NCBI GenBank assembly: GCA_044220875.1
Contig: JBGAQH010000001.1
Span: 682,001-746,000 of the forward strand
Source: JAEUIT01 sp044220875
GTDB lineage: Bacteria > Planctomycetota > Phycisphaerae > Phycisphaerales > SM1A02
Direction of reading: 5' to 3'
Length of the DNA stretch: 64,000 bases
Shown: positions 11,401 to 18,161 of the stretch, piece by piece
Numbering within the stretch: position 1 is the stretch's first letter
Layout: each line of letters opens with the position of its first letter
Program-made: the position numbers and the translations under genes
Notes under the pieces: generated by a model
Seen by the model: only the letters and a program-made list of their open reading frames with translations
What the model was told of the DNA's origin: nothing
Databases searched by the model: none

Positions 11401-14400
11401 TTCTCGGTGCAGACCGACGCCGCCGGCAACTCGCTGGTGATCGCGTCGACCGGCCCGCTCTTCGACGAGATCAAGGGCATCGTCGAGCAGATGGATTCGC
11501 TCGCGCCGGGCGCGGGACAGGCGATCTTCGTGATCGACCTCGCCCACATCGCCCCCGATGCCGCGGCCAAGGTCATCCAGCAGATCGGGCTCGACAAGCC
11601 CGTGCCGGAGGGCACGACCTCGAAGGTCGTGATCGAGCCGGTGAAGGTGAGCGCCGTGCCCGGCCGCGCCGCGATCATCGTGGTGGCGAATCCCGGCGAC
11701 CGCGAGACGATCCTCGGGCTTGTGAAGGCGATCGACAGCGAGCCGAAGGTCGCCGAGAGCCAGGTGCGGATCGTGCCGCTCCACAACGCGAAGGCGACGG
11801 CGCTGGCGAAGGTGATGAACGACATGCTCCAGCCGGGCGAGGCCCCGGCGGGCAACGCGCTGGCCAAGGCGCTGCAGGAACAGATTCGCCGCCTCTCGCT
11901 GCGGCGCGACGGCGCCGGCCAGCCCGACCTCAAGCTCGACCTGACCCAGCCGGTGAAGATCCTCGCCGACGACCGCATGAACGCCCTGCTCGTGGCGAGC
12001 ACGGCGGAGAACGTCGTCGCGCTCGAGGAGATCGTCAAGAGCTTCGACCAGCTTCCGGTCACGGACGCCGTGATGGTCTCGATCTATCCGCTCGAGAACA
12101 TCTCCTCGCAGCAGTTCGCCCGGATCCTCAAGGAGCTCTTCACCCAGGGCAAGCAGCTCGGCGAGATTCCCGGCACCAAGATCCTCGGCATTCCAGCGGG
12201 CACCGCGGGCAAGGCCCTGCTGAGCGAGCTCGTGATCTCGAGCGATGACCGCACCAACACGGTGATCGTCGCCGGCAGCGAGGACGCGGTCGCCCTGGTC
12301 GACGTCCTCCGCAAGAAGCTCGACACCGACGTCGGCATCGGATGGGTCGAGCCGAAGATCCTGCCGCTGCGCTACGCCGACGCCGCGGACCTGGCCAAGA
12401 CGCTGCAGTCGGTGCTCGTCGAGGGCTCGACGAAGCTCCCCGAGGCGTCGCCGATGCAGAAGCAGATCGGTCGCCTTCGCATGGCCCGCATGGGCGAGAA
12501 GGGGGGCGAGGTCGTCGAGGGTGACGTCTTCGTGGCGATGGGCAATCTCGTCATCCGCCCCGAGCCGCAGCTCAACGCCCTCATGGTGGTCGGCAGCCGC
12601 GCGAACGTCGAGATCGTCGAGGAGCTCATCAAGCAACTCGACGTCGAGGCGGCGTCGCCGGCGTCGCTGGTCCGCATCTATCCGCTGCAGAACGCCTCCG
12701 CGGCGCGATTGGCGACGACGGTGACGAGCCTCTTCGAGGCCCAGCGCACCGCGAAGACGATCCGCGACGAGGACCGCCTCCGCGCCATCGCCGACGAGCG
12801 CACCAACGCGCTCATCGTCTCGACGAGCCCGCGATCGTTCGTGGTCTTCGAGGAGCTCCTCAAGACGCTCGACCAGAAGCTCGCTCCCGAGATCAAGGAG
12901 ATCCGCACGGTCGAGATGAAGAACGCCTCCGCGGCGCGGCTCGCGCCGATGATCCAGCAGCTGATGGACGCCAGGCTCGAGCGCCTTCGCAAGGTGCAGC
13001 CGGAGACGGCCGATCTCGAGCGGGCCACGGTCGTCGCCGACGGCCGCATCAACTCGCTCATCGTCGCCGCCGGCGCCGACACCTTCGGCGTGATCGAGCG
13101 GCTCGCCCAGGACCTCGACCGCGAGGAGACCGCCGAGAGCGGACTGCTGCAGGTCATCACGGTCCGCAAGGCGAACCTCGACCGCGTGGCCAGCGCGCTC
13201 AACCAGATCATGGAGCGGCGCTACGCCGATCTCCCCAACGAGGTGCGGCGACGGGTGCGTCCGCTCGTCCTCACCGACCCGCGCACCAGCAGCCTGCTGG
13301 TGAGCGCCGGTCCCGACGACATCAAGGCGATCGAGGACCTCGTCACGAAGCTCGAGGCGACGCCGGCGAACCCGGCGGTCGGCATGGAGGTCATCGCCCT
13401 CGACAGCGTCCGCGCCGAGGAGATCGCCCCGAAGCTCCAGACGCTCATGCGCGAGCGCCAGCAGAGTCTCGGCACGCAGGCCCAGCCGAGCGACGCGGTT
13501 GCGGTGACGCCCGACGTCTCGAGCAACTCGCTCATCATCGCGGCGAGCGCCGAGAACGTCGCCGTCGTCCGCAACCTCGTCGAACTCCTCACCAAGGCGG
13601 CGAAGGAAGCGATCGGCGGCGAGTCGCTTGAGATCGTCCAGCTCGCGAAGTCGCGGGCCGCGGACATCGTCGCCATGATCGACGAGATGTACGTCCGCGA
13701 GGAGAACCGTCGGCGCGGCGTGAACACCGTGAAGGCGGCGGCCGAACCGCGGCTCAACGCGGTGCTGCTTTCGGGCAGCCAGCCCGACATCGACACGATG
13801 CGGCGGATGGTCGCCCAGCTCGACGGCGCGAAGCCGAATTCGGTCGTCGAGATCAAGTACCTGCCGCTCGCCTCGGCCAACGTGATCGAGACGGTGAACC
13901 TGATCCAGACGGTGCTCTCCGGCTCGAGCATCGCCGGCGGCGCCAACTCGCAGCAGGCGATCGTCCTGAAGTACCTGCGTCAGATCGGCGGCAAGGTCGG
14001 GGCAACCGGCGCCGACGGCGCCGTGCCCGCCGACGGGCCGATTGAGATGGAGGTGTCCGCGGCGGTCCGGCAGTCGATCAGCCTCACGCCGGACATCCGC
14101 ACCAACACCATCATCGCCCGGGCGCCGAAGGAGTCGATGGAACTCATCGAGCGCATGGTGAAGGACCTCGACGGCAGCTCGTCGGGCAGCCAGAACATCC
14201 GCGTCTTCAAGCTCGTGAACGCCGACGCCGAGCAGATGGCCCGCATCCTCGGCGAGCTCTTCAGCCTCAAGCAGCGCGGCAACCTCTACGTCCTCAAGCC
14301 GCGCGAGCAGTTGCCGGGCGAGCAGCCCCAGCAGCCCCAGCAGCCCGGCGCCGACGGCCAGCTTCCGCCGCCGGCCGTGGCCCAGGGACCGGCGCAGGGG

Positions 14401-15780
14401 AACATCGGCCTCTTCGGCACGGAGCTGACGCTCGTGCCCGACGAGCGCCAGCAGCTTTCGATCACCGTCGACAACCGCACCAACTCGCTCCTCGTGTCGG
14501 GCACGCCGAACTACCTCGACCTCGTCGACAAGGTGGTGAAGGAGCTCGACGCCCAGGAGGCCAACAGCCGCGACACGCTGGTCTATCACCTGAAGAACGC
14601 GACCGCGACGGAGGTCGCCCGCGTCCTCACCGAGTTCGTGCAGAAGGACCAGCAGAAGGTCCTCTCGACACTCGGCACCGACCAGCGCCCGAGCGCCCAG
14701 AAGCTGCTCGAGCAGGAGGTGACGATCGTCGGCGACGAGAAGTCGAACTCGGTGCTCGTCAACGCCAGCCCGCGCTACATGGAGAAGGTGACGTCGGTCA
14801 TCCAGGAACTCGACGTCGATCCGCCGCAGGTGCTGATCCAGGTCCTCCTCGCCGAAATCACCCTCGACACGAGCGAGGAACTCGGCCTCCAGTTCACCCG
14901 CTTCGGCCTCGGCGACGTCGACATCGCGGGCGGCTACGGGCTCACCCGCACAAACTTCACGTCAAGCTCGCCGCAGGTGCCCGGACTCACCGGACTCGCC
15001 CCGGCGCTCTTCGGTGCGGCGGTCGTGCCGAACATCGCGATCGGCAACGCCGACTTCGATCTCCTCCTGAACGCCCTCCAGTCGCAGAACCGCGTCGAGC
15101 TCCTCTCGAACCCGTCGGTCATGGTGGCCAACAACACCCAGGGACGCATTCAGGTCGGCGACACGGTGCGCCTGCCGAGCAGCGTCTCCTTCAACTCCGT
15201 CGGCCAGCAGTCGGCGGTCACGCCGGAAGAGGTCGGCGTCATCCTTCAGGTCACGCCGTCGATCAACCCCGACGGATTCGTGCGGATGAAGATCGAGCCG
15301 GAGATCTCCCGCATCAGCAAGGAGAGCACCAAGATCAGCGAGAACTTCCAGTCGCCGATCATCAACCGCCGTCGGGCGACGACGACGGTCACGGTGAAGG
15401 ACGGCCAGACCGTCGTCATCGGCGGCCTCATCCAGGACCGATTCGAGCGCGTCGAGCGGAAGATCCCGTTCCTCGGCGACATCCCGATCATCGGGCCGCT
15501 CTTCCGCAACAAGAGCGAGTCGGCGAGCAAGACCGAACTGCTCATCGTGCTGACCCCGCACGTCGTCACCAACCCGAAGGCGATCGACAACCAGAGCGAG
15601 TCGGCGCTCGGCAAGGCCACGCTGCCCGGCGAGATCATCGACCAGATCCGGCGCGGCGAGCTCAACGGCGTCCGCGGCACGATCGACGAGGACGGCCGCA
15701 TGGTCGATCCGATCAAGTCCAAGCCGAAGGAGCCGAAGAAGCCCGCTGCCGACGGGACGAAGCGCGAGGGAGGATCGTGA
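2500..15780 (+). CDS. Giant secretin with about 47 tandem N1-type domains
   Basis: A 4426-residue outer-membrane secretin; PilQ/GspD-type secretins are usually about 600-900 residues. The start at 2500 has a good Shine-Dalgarno and a signal peptide (hydrophobic core about 18-42, cleavage near A-F-A-A). A Pro/Ala linker precedes an STN/N0-like domain (about 77-158). About 47 tandem Secretin_N/NolW (N1) units of about 84 residues follow (about 175-4107), each with an R-x-x-P-L-x-x-A-x-A beginning and a D-x-R-T-N-S-L-I-V-x-A then L-x-x-x-L-D ending. Several units carry Pro-rich insertions, for example at about 1745-1765 and 3940-3970. The last part (about 4108-4365) is a complete secretin pore domain, with Q-V-L-I-Q-V near its start, V-I-G-G-L-I-Q-D, P-F-L-G-D-I-P-I-I-G-P-L-F, and E-L-L-I-V-L-T-P-H-V-V. 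The frame is intact throughout. It follows PilM/N- and PilO/P-like genes and overlaps the next lipoprotein gene by 4 bp. Predicted mass is roughly 470 kDa per subunit. Confidence 0.93.
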   Translation: MKDRVPARLSLQSRSGGVSVGCSAALAAVVLSIPFSALPAFAATLVTPIQDAVPAAPVAPAAAPQATPPASAPGVRKDVRVRFNFKGQTYDQILDWFSRMTGYPIVREVPVPAGTVDYIYPGEYTLPQALETLNILLQTQSVMLRVEGDRLFLQKLEDMKRENVPTFVGKLPSNVTDDQIVTIVLPLMNARAVPVAEQVKNLIASYGSVTPLEQQNSIIIVETAAQVRRIQSIIAQLDQQDVENIIEFIPLQHAKAAQMVQSLNALMGERVVEYIINPADGKRSKIEENRVAGLVLAADERTNAIVARGSKSKVDQVKATIAMLDVPADDDDGKGPRPPRVPGKPSRVIRTITLERQKPEAAKAKLDQLYAQVAKERKPVIVGFDDTNRIAIAGDPALVDEGVQILHELEGDGTGPLDPDARRAITIFPLSNSAPEAMVQSIKAILNPRQVTSVTLLAGPDGRSLLVNALPDDTDAIRQLVTALDRPNVVEQQFRAIPIAGLDAKGLMEKAKLAFERLTQGEDPAKMPLPLVEHDSTNGTLAVSGPRASVALYERALGEARTMVPAPRTTKLVALKQSKAEAIVEQLRGLVARALAADPARSGAAPTIEVVPATNSLQVIGDAQQLAIVDIYAAALDRGPNPVQPDLRAYRIERADPAAVARTLQDLAAKGALSAQPADGRPPVAVSVNVDPTSRSLIVAGDAMTFARVEEMLKRLDASAATADVRLVPLSFVKAAEIKTSLEAMVPTALAADGLAPPAFTAVDQVNAILIAASPRQHEIIAALLKGLDVERGSASPLRILQLRTADAVSLATTLTANFAKRSPEERIAKPVTVSADPQTNTLLVAAHPDTLGEIERLVDELNGADRRDGDGREIRIFPLKVAQAAELAKTIDEMYPPPPVPVDPRGRARPELQKPREVVVRADPQTNALIVDAPIARMAGFEKLVEQLDRQQLAVDTEIRTFRVGKARLESLASTLRQLATSNQLGAAAGKSQVTVSTEAVSGTLVVSGPKEIFAKVDELMKGVGGGDMPSTALRTYRLEKAKAESMAPMLRQILAGRVKQDLPDAATELDRLLEVTADRRSNSLIVSAPIALVPLADELVKQLDTGTAAGDPIVRVRPLTFADANAVATSLTQALPAVVSKTTGEPMSVRVIAAGGANSLLLVGLAQDLDEVEKLIEPMDARPANDAVDAKTIQLKNADAAKIAPTVERLLNDQQETDPRIILERIRRSRGQADSAPKVRVEADARTNSLIVSGPQRVVALAETLVQQLDIADTSAERSFATFTPSHFAADRLAETARKILDATKPSGVRTTVDLVPEPQSGALIVIGSKDEGARALTVLKQLDEGAASPPQMDVKLIAIAHSDAAVVASTVAPMLADRSRWPQSLVAAAKAGLPVGEPRVTADVASNRLMVSAPRELLPMVEEIVARLDVARDGGSSADTRVFTLVNAEAADVARALQGAADGRAKSRPGEPKPTIAAEPSSNALVLTATPEQLAEFETLITRLDSGVRSDAVQVRTVYLKNARAEQIVTMVEKLLAPVPPQPGPRGRQQPVSTEPPVRVVADQRLNAVIVSASPSSLNVAEQMVTQLDQAPAQGQSRSVRVLTVENADAAELAKSLEDVFRDAGGSDVPPTVRVNASSNALIVRASDAQYATIEEVVRKLDRATVATNRQMKTIAIDPTKANAAEIARMLERLLQQRDGSAVEVVPVEELLKKYGGKDAPKKTSSRPMPLTGAIVAMAFAAVDPPPAPPSAPPAAPPAAQEPGVTIAVDEKTNSLIILGSPKSIERVRLLAEQAQRELPAEASTIRAITLPEGMDLDRIRGLVEQTLSKMTPAGGKPGDLAKRVAILSDPASRALIVAASDQDFDVIGQLIATFAKSGTPDRVVVKSYRLQNVSAERAARGLRELLQPSGRDNRLKELSVTLDAGGKALDASFDPSQVRAIPDASSNAILVIAPSEALAFLDRFIELADQTPVAQATAVRIFPLRHAKAAELQTTLGGVFAARARGVSAQGAPAEFGVESRTNTLVVTAPAETLREVESLVAKLDQPSERDRRPLQILDLAAAEPKTAAELLTKTVIGDDQARRESTLILPDEGSGTLLVRADDATLAEIRTVLKEIDRSATSEFKVRSIVLERADAGAVAQAIQRFYDDRAKIATGNRQRRDNARRISIIGDSRAATLLVAASDGDFEEIKQLVTQFDTAKAAQSLEFRIYPLEHARADEIAGTVQSLIGQLTWTESMRGGTQWGTRGQNAAVAVRAEARMNSLIVTGRGDSFALVDQLVAELDRPAKEGQRTTVRAYPVRIGELDAIAGLLKDALGVRDQRFGGDEGASRIRIVPVTSARTIVVSASEASQKEVATLLAGLEQSMSGPSQTTKVIPVEYASASEIASTLKQFLADRRGTAKGAMPTIMPSSNALVISATEEDLATIRDLLTKLDQPTTAGDRSVEILSLERGQAVEIARMIGEQFGKRGGAGSGVIVTPDARTNSLVVNAPSAQLEQVKALVAKLDGPTDAAETVIRTYALKGAKAEDVSRILGQTLQLDSKGRTSGISLKPDENSPPVQVVARIAPDRRSNSLVVTATLESFPVIESLIKKLEQVPAASPVEYRVLTLRHAIASDVASTLRRLVRDRNEPNEQPPSIDSNRLENQLVIGATSDQFTIIENILKTIDVPASRPRKTDFVTLKHAQAEKVQDALSYFYGRYAGEADTPDKQNVRIVADPASNSLVISAVESEWAGIRELLAKLDSDEYDAGLQLRVIPLVHADAAGVARAINEAFRGPTQARNAQPQRPGRGNEEPPPPTTLVRNEDWVSAAADAGTNALVVSASKVNLEKIEAIVKQIDIADFDRLPAPRLIPVRFGNPEQLAQAIDRIYAPPSSGAAGASRDSQKSRLRIVADVSSNALIVRAPDDEYQQILAIADALQQQATEQGLNVHLLQLKQASAARVAQAIREAFTARAQQAKLPFSVQTDAAGNSLVIASTGPLFDEIKGIVEQMDSLAPGAGQAIFVIDLAHIAPDAAAKVIQQIGLDKPVPEGTTSKVVIEPVKVSAVPGRAAIIVVANPGDRETILGLVKAIDSEPKVAESQVRIVPLHNAKATALAKVMNDMLQPGEAPAGNALAKALQEQIRRLSLRRDGAGQPDLKLDLTQPVKILADDRMNALLVASTAENVVALEEIVKSFDQLPVTDAVMVSIYPLENISSQQFARILKELFTQGKQLGEIPGTKILGIPAGTAGKALLSELVISSDDRTNTVIVAGSEDAVALVDVLRKKLDTDVGIGWVEPKILPLRYADAADLAKTLQSVLVEGSTKLPEASPMQKQIGRLRMARMGEKGGEVVEGDVFVAMGNLVIRPEPQLNALMVVGSRANVEIVEELIKQLDVEAASPASLVRIYPLQNASAARLATTVTSLFEAQRTAKTIRDEDRLRAIADERTNALIVSTSPRSFVVFEELLKTLDQKLAPEIKEIRTVEMKNASAARLAPMIQQLMDARLERLRKVQPETADLERATVVADGRINSLIVAAGADTFGVIERLAQDLDREETAESGLLQVITVRKANLDRVASALNQIMERRYADLPNEVRRRVRPLVLTDPRTSSLLVSAGPDDIKAIEDLVTKLEATPANPAVGMEVIALDSVRAEEIAPKLQTLMRERQQSLGTQAQPSDAVAVTPDVSSNSLIIAASAENVAVVRNLVELLTKAAKEAIGGESLEIVQLAKSRAADIVAMIDEMYVREENRRRGVNTVKAAAEPRLNAVLLSGSQPDIDTMRRMVAQLDGAKPNSVVEIKYLPLASANVIETVNLIQTVLSGSSIAGGANSQQAIVLKYLRQIGGKVGATGADGAVPADGPIEMEVSAAVRQSISLTPDIRTNTIIARAPKESMELIERMVKDLDGSSSGSQNIRVFKLVNADAEQMARILGELFSLKQRGNLYVLKPREQLPGEQPQQPQQPGADGQLPPPAVAQGPAQGNIGLFGTELTLVPDERQQLSITVDNRTNSLLVSGTPNYLDLVDKVVKELDAQEANSRDTLVYHLKNATATEVARVLTEFVQKDQQKVLSTLGTDQRPSAQKLLEQEVTIVGDEKSNSVLVNASPRYMEKVTSVIQELDVDPPQVLIQVLLAEITLDTSEELGLQFTRFGLGDVDIAGGYGLTRTNFTSSSPQVPGLTGLAPALFGAAVVPNIAIGNADFDLLLNALQSQNRVELLSNPSVMVANNTQGRIQVGDTVRLPSSVSFNSVGQQSAVTPEEVGVILQVTPSINPDGFVRMKIEPEISRISKESTKISENFQSPIINRRRATTTVTVKDGQTVVIGGLIQDRFERVERKIPFLGDIPIIGPLFRNKSESASKTELLIVLTPHVVTNPKAIDNQSESALGKATLPGEIIDQIRRGELNGVRGTIDEDGRMVDPIKSKPKEPKKPAADGTKREGGS
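3022..14820 (+). repeat. Array of about 47 divergent protein-level repeats (secretin N1 domains)
   Basis: I counted 47 units by following the recurring D/E-x-x-(T/S)-N-(S/A)-L-I-V-x-(A/G) strand motif and the L-D that ends each unit. Mean unit length is about 84 residues. Good examples of the core motif are D-P-Q-T-N-A-L-I-V, D-A-R-T-N-S-L-I-V and D-E-R-T-N-A-L-I-V. Units 3, 4, 8, 13, 27 and 36 are the most degenerate. The units are well diverged in sequence, so this is an old array rather than a recent slippage product. The count could be off by one or two because of the degenerate units. Confidence 0.85.
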
Positions 15781-16337
15781 GCGCACGGTTCGCCATCGCC
15801 CTCGCCGCGTCGCTCTCGCTGCTGGCCGCATGCGAGACGACGGTCGAGACGAGCGACGGGCGGCGCATGCCCCCGCCGCCGCACGCCTCGCCGCAGACGC
15901 CGACCGCGGCGCCGATCAACGCGATGGCCCTCGTCTTCGGACCCAAGCCGCTCGACACCAACGGCAACATGCGGCCTGACACGATCCAGATCGAGGCCTA
16001 TCTCTTCTCGCGACCCTATCCCTCGCCGATGCACCGCGAGGGGACCTTCGAGTTCGACATCTACCGCGTCGGCGGCCTCGGCCGTCCGGGGGAGAAGCCG
16101 CTGCGGACCTGGACGATCTCGGCCGAGCGGCTGGCCGGCATGCGCGGCAAGTCGATGATCGGCCCGAGCTACTCGATCGGACTCTCGCTCCTCGAGGACG
16201 GCGGCACAGACCAGATCGGCGAGCAGTCGGTCGACCTCATCGCGTACTTCACCGAGGCCGGCGGCACCGATCGGATCCCGTCGCTCGGCGTGCGGACGAT
16301 CTCGCTGAGCTCGCCGGTCGTCGAGCCGGGCCACTAA
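15777..16337 (+). CDS. Small outer-membrane-type lipoprotein in the secretin operon
   Basis: A 186-residue protein. The GTG start overlaps the secretin stop by 4 bp (GTGA), implying coupled translation. A type II signal peptide ends in a lipobox (L-L-A-A-C, Cys19); Ala/Glu/Thr rather than Asp follow the Cys, so inner-membrane retention is not indicated. A Pro-rich tether (about 30-45) leads to a compact domain with D-T-N-G-N-M-R-P-D, T-F-E-F-D-I-Y-R-V and a C-terminal beta-rich stretch. I do not recognise the family. Position at the end of a secretin operon makes a pilotin or secretin-stabilising lipoprotein a reasonable guess, but it is longer than typical pilotins and this remains inference. 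Confidence 0.75.
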   Translation: MSARFAIALAASLSLLAACETTVETSDGRRMPPPPHASPQTPTAAPINAMALVFGPKPLDTNGNMRPDTIQIEAYLFSRPYPSPMHREGTFEFDIYRVGGLGRPGEKPLRTWTISAERLAGMRGKSMIGPSYSIGLSLLEDGGTDQIGEQSVDLIAYFTEAGGTDRIPSLGVRTISLSSPVVEPGH

Positions 16338-16414
16338 CGCGACGACCGCGCGCCGGCCGAGCTGCGACCGCGCGAAGTGCGCGGGCGAGTCAGGCGCTTG
16401 ACCGTCGAAGGCAA

Positions 16415-16485
16415 CTGGGGATCTAGGATTCGAACCTAGACAAACTGATTCAGAGTCAGTTGTGCTACCGTTACACCAATCCCCA
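16415..16485 (-). tRNA. tRNA-Gln (anticodon CTG)
   Basis: Read on the minus strand, a 7-bp acceptor stem (TGGGGAT with ATCCCCA) closes a cloverleaf. The 5-bp anticodon stem ACTGA/TCAGT carries the loop CTCTGAA, giving anticodon CTG for CAG codons. The T-arm is CTAGG/CCTAG around the TTCGAAT loop. The discriminator base is G and the 3' CCA is not encoded (TTG follows). The fold was done by hand. Confidence 0.95.
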
Positions 16486-16553
16486 ATGGGTCCGCGTTCG
16501 GAGCATGGCTCCGGCAGCGAGGTCGAGATCATACCCATCGGCAGGGGAGAACT

Positions 16554-17036
16554 TCAACTCGCGTCGTCGTTGGGGCCTTCCGCGAGATCGTTCCCGACGT
16601 CCCCTTCGGAGGGTGACGCGCCCTCGCCGGCCAGCGCCCGCAGGTAATCCCGCAGGATTTCCGCCGCGGCCAGCGCGTCGCGAAGCTCCCGCTTCTCCTT
16701 GTGCGTCCGTCCGGTGCGGTCGAGCTGCTTCTCCGCCGCGAAACTCGTGAGCCGCTCGTCTTGGTAATCGACCGGGACCTTCGCTCGGGCCTCGATGCCC
16801 GCCCCGAACGTCCGGACCGACTTCGCCGCCGGGCCCTCGCTCCCGTCCATGTTGAGCGGAAGGCCGATGACGATCCGGGTCGGGCCGAAGTCGTCGATCT
16901 CGACGAGGAGCCGCCGGATGAGCTCCTCGCCCTTCGTCTGCTGAATCACGGTGCGTGGCTGGACCAACCCGGTGATCCTGTCGCCGGTGGCGATGCCCGT
17001 CCGCTTCTCACCGAGATCGATCGCCAGATAGCGCAT
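16554..17036 (-). CDS. ruvX: Putative pre-16S rRNA nuclease / Holliday junction resolvase-like RuvX (YqgF)
   Basis: A 160-residue RNase H-fold protein. The N-terminal A-I-D-L-G-E-K-R-T-G-I-A motif holds the first catalytic Asp (D7). I-V-I-G-L-P-L-N-M-D-G-S-E-G, Y-Q-D-E-R-L-T-S and D-A-L-A-A-A-E-I-L are also typical of YqgF. Family members process the 5' end of 16S rRNA and were proposed as junction resolvases. The start ATG shares one base with the manC stop (TGATG), so the two are co-translated. An acidic low-complexity tail of about 20 residues follows the fold. Confidence 0.93.
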   Translation of the reverse strand: MRYLAIDLGEKRTGIATGDRITGLVQPRTVIQQTKGEELIRRLLVEIDDFGPTRIVIGLPLNMDGSEGPAAKSVRTFGAGIEARAKVPVDYQDERLTSFAAEKQLDRTGRTHKEKRELRDALAAAEILRDYLRALAGEGASPSEGDVGNDLAEGPNDDAS

Positions 17037-18115
17037 CAGCGATGGCGCCCGTCAACCTTGCCGGCGATGCCCTTGACGTGCTCGGCCTGGTCGGCGCGGC
17101 AGACCAGCGTCGCGTCGCGGGTGTGGACGACGATGAGGTCGTCGCATCCGACCGTGGCGATGACGTGGCCGGGATCGTCGCTCACCACGAGACAGCGATG
17201 CGTGGCCTCGCCGACCCAGGACGCGCTGGTGCGGTTGCCGTCGGCGTCGGCCTCGAGCGTCGCGGCGTAGGTCGGCCAGCTTCCGACGTCCATCCACTGG
17301 AGGTTCATCGGGACGACGCAGATCGAGAGCCGCTCGTTGCGGCTGGCCGGCTCCATGAGCCCGAAGTCGACGGAGATCTTGAAGAGCGAGGGATAGATCG
17401 CGCTGAGCGTCGCCTGCCGCTGCGGCGTGTCCCACGCGTCGGCGATGCGGCGGAGCGACTCGAGCGTCTCGGGCCGATACCAGCGGAGCGCCTCCAGCAC
17501 CTTCGCGGCGCTGAAGACGAACATGCCGCTGTTCCAGGAGAACGCGCCGGTGGCCAGGTAGGCCTCGGCCCGCTCGCGGTCGGGCTTCTCGACGAATCGC
17601 CTGGCCATGAAGGCCTGGTCGAAGCCGGCGATCGGCTCGCCGCGCTCGACGTATCCGTAGCCGGTCGCGGCAAACGTCGGCGTGATGCCGAAGGTCACGA
17701 GGCGCGCCGGATCCTGCTCGACGAGCGAGAAGCCGACGTCGAGCCGTCGGGCGAAGAGATCCTGCGGCTCGATCAGGTGATCGGAGGTCAGCACCGCGAA
17801 GATCGCCTGCGGGTCGCGCTTGTGGAGGACCGCCGCTGTGAAGGCCACCGCGTTGAGCGTGTCGCGGCCCGCGGGCTCGCCGAGGATCTGGTCGTCGGCG
17901 AATCTCGGCAGCGCCGCGCGGATCGCGGCGCGAAATGCCTCGTTGGTGCAGATGTAGCGGCGCTCCTGCGGCACCACGCCGTCGAGCCGATCGGCGGCGA
18001 CCTGCAGGAGCGACTTGCCGTTGAGGAACGGGATGAGCTGCTTGGGCCGCGCCTCGCGGCTCATCGGCCAGAGCCGGGTGCCGGAGCCTCCGGCCATGAT
18101 CATTGCGTATCGCAT
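17036..18115 (-). CDS. manC: Mannose-1-phosphate guanylyltransferase (GDP-mannose pyrophosphorylase)
   Basis: A 359-residue sugar-nucleotidyltransferase that makes GDP-mannose from mannose-1-phosphate and GTP, for cell-surface glycans. The nucleotide-binding signature M-A-G-G-S-G-T-R-L-W-P-M-S-R-E lies at residues 7-21, followed by P-K-Q. V-L-T-S-D-H-L-I and F-V-E-K-P-D are the metal/sugar-binding motifs, and W-N-S-G-M-F-V-F is characteristic of this family. The length fits the single-domain enzyme without the C-terminal phosphomannose isomerase domain of bifunctional ManC. It lies 46 bp downstream of ruvA on the same strand. Confidence 0.93.
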   Translation of the reverse strand: MRYAMIMAGGSGTRLWPMSREARPKQLIPFLNGKSLLQVAADRLDGVVPQERRYICTNEAFRAAIRAALPRFADDQILGEPAGRDTLNAVAFTAAVLHKRDPQAIFAVLTSDHLIEPQDLFARRLDVGFSLVEQDPARLVTFGITPTFAATGYGYVERGEPIAGFDQAFMARRFVEKPDRERAEAYLATGAFSWNSGMFVFSAAKVLEALRWYRPETLESLRRIADAWDTPQRQATLSAIYPSLFKISVDFGLMEPASRNERLSICVVPMNLQWMDVGSWPTYAATLEADADGNRTSASWVGEATHRCLVVSDDPGHVIATVGCDDLIVVHTRDATLVCRADQAEHVKGIAGKVDGRHR

Positions 18116-18161
18116 GGGTGGGTCGCCTGGCGTGGATGGTCGGTCGTCGGGGACGCCTCGG

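Noticed and set aside
7588..14589. A 2333-codon open frame antisense to the secretin gene
   Set aside because: It mirrors the codon periodicity of the GC-rich sense gene. Its translation is Arg/Ala/Asp/Val-rich with no domain or signal, as expected for a shadow frame.
3022..14820. Possible CRISPR or satellite-like DNA repeat
   Set aside because: Periodicity is at protein level only; there are no identical DNA repeats or spacers.
16415..16485. tRNA gene as an integration site for a mobile element
   Set aside because: Housekeeping genes flank both sides and no integrase or direct repeat of the tRNA 3' end is seen.
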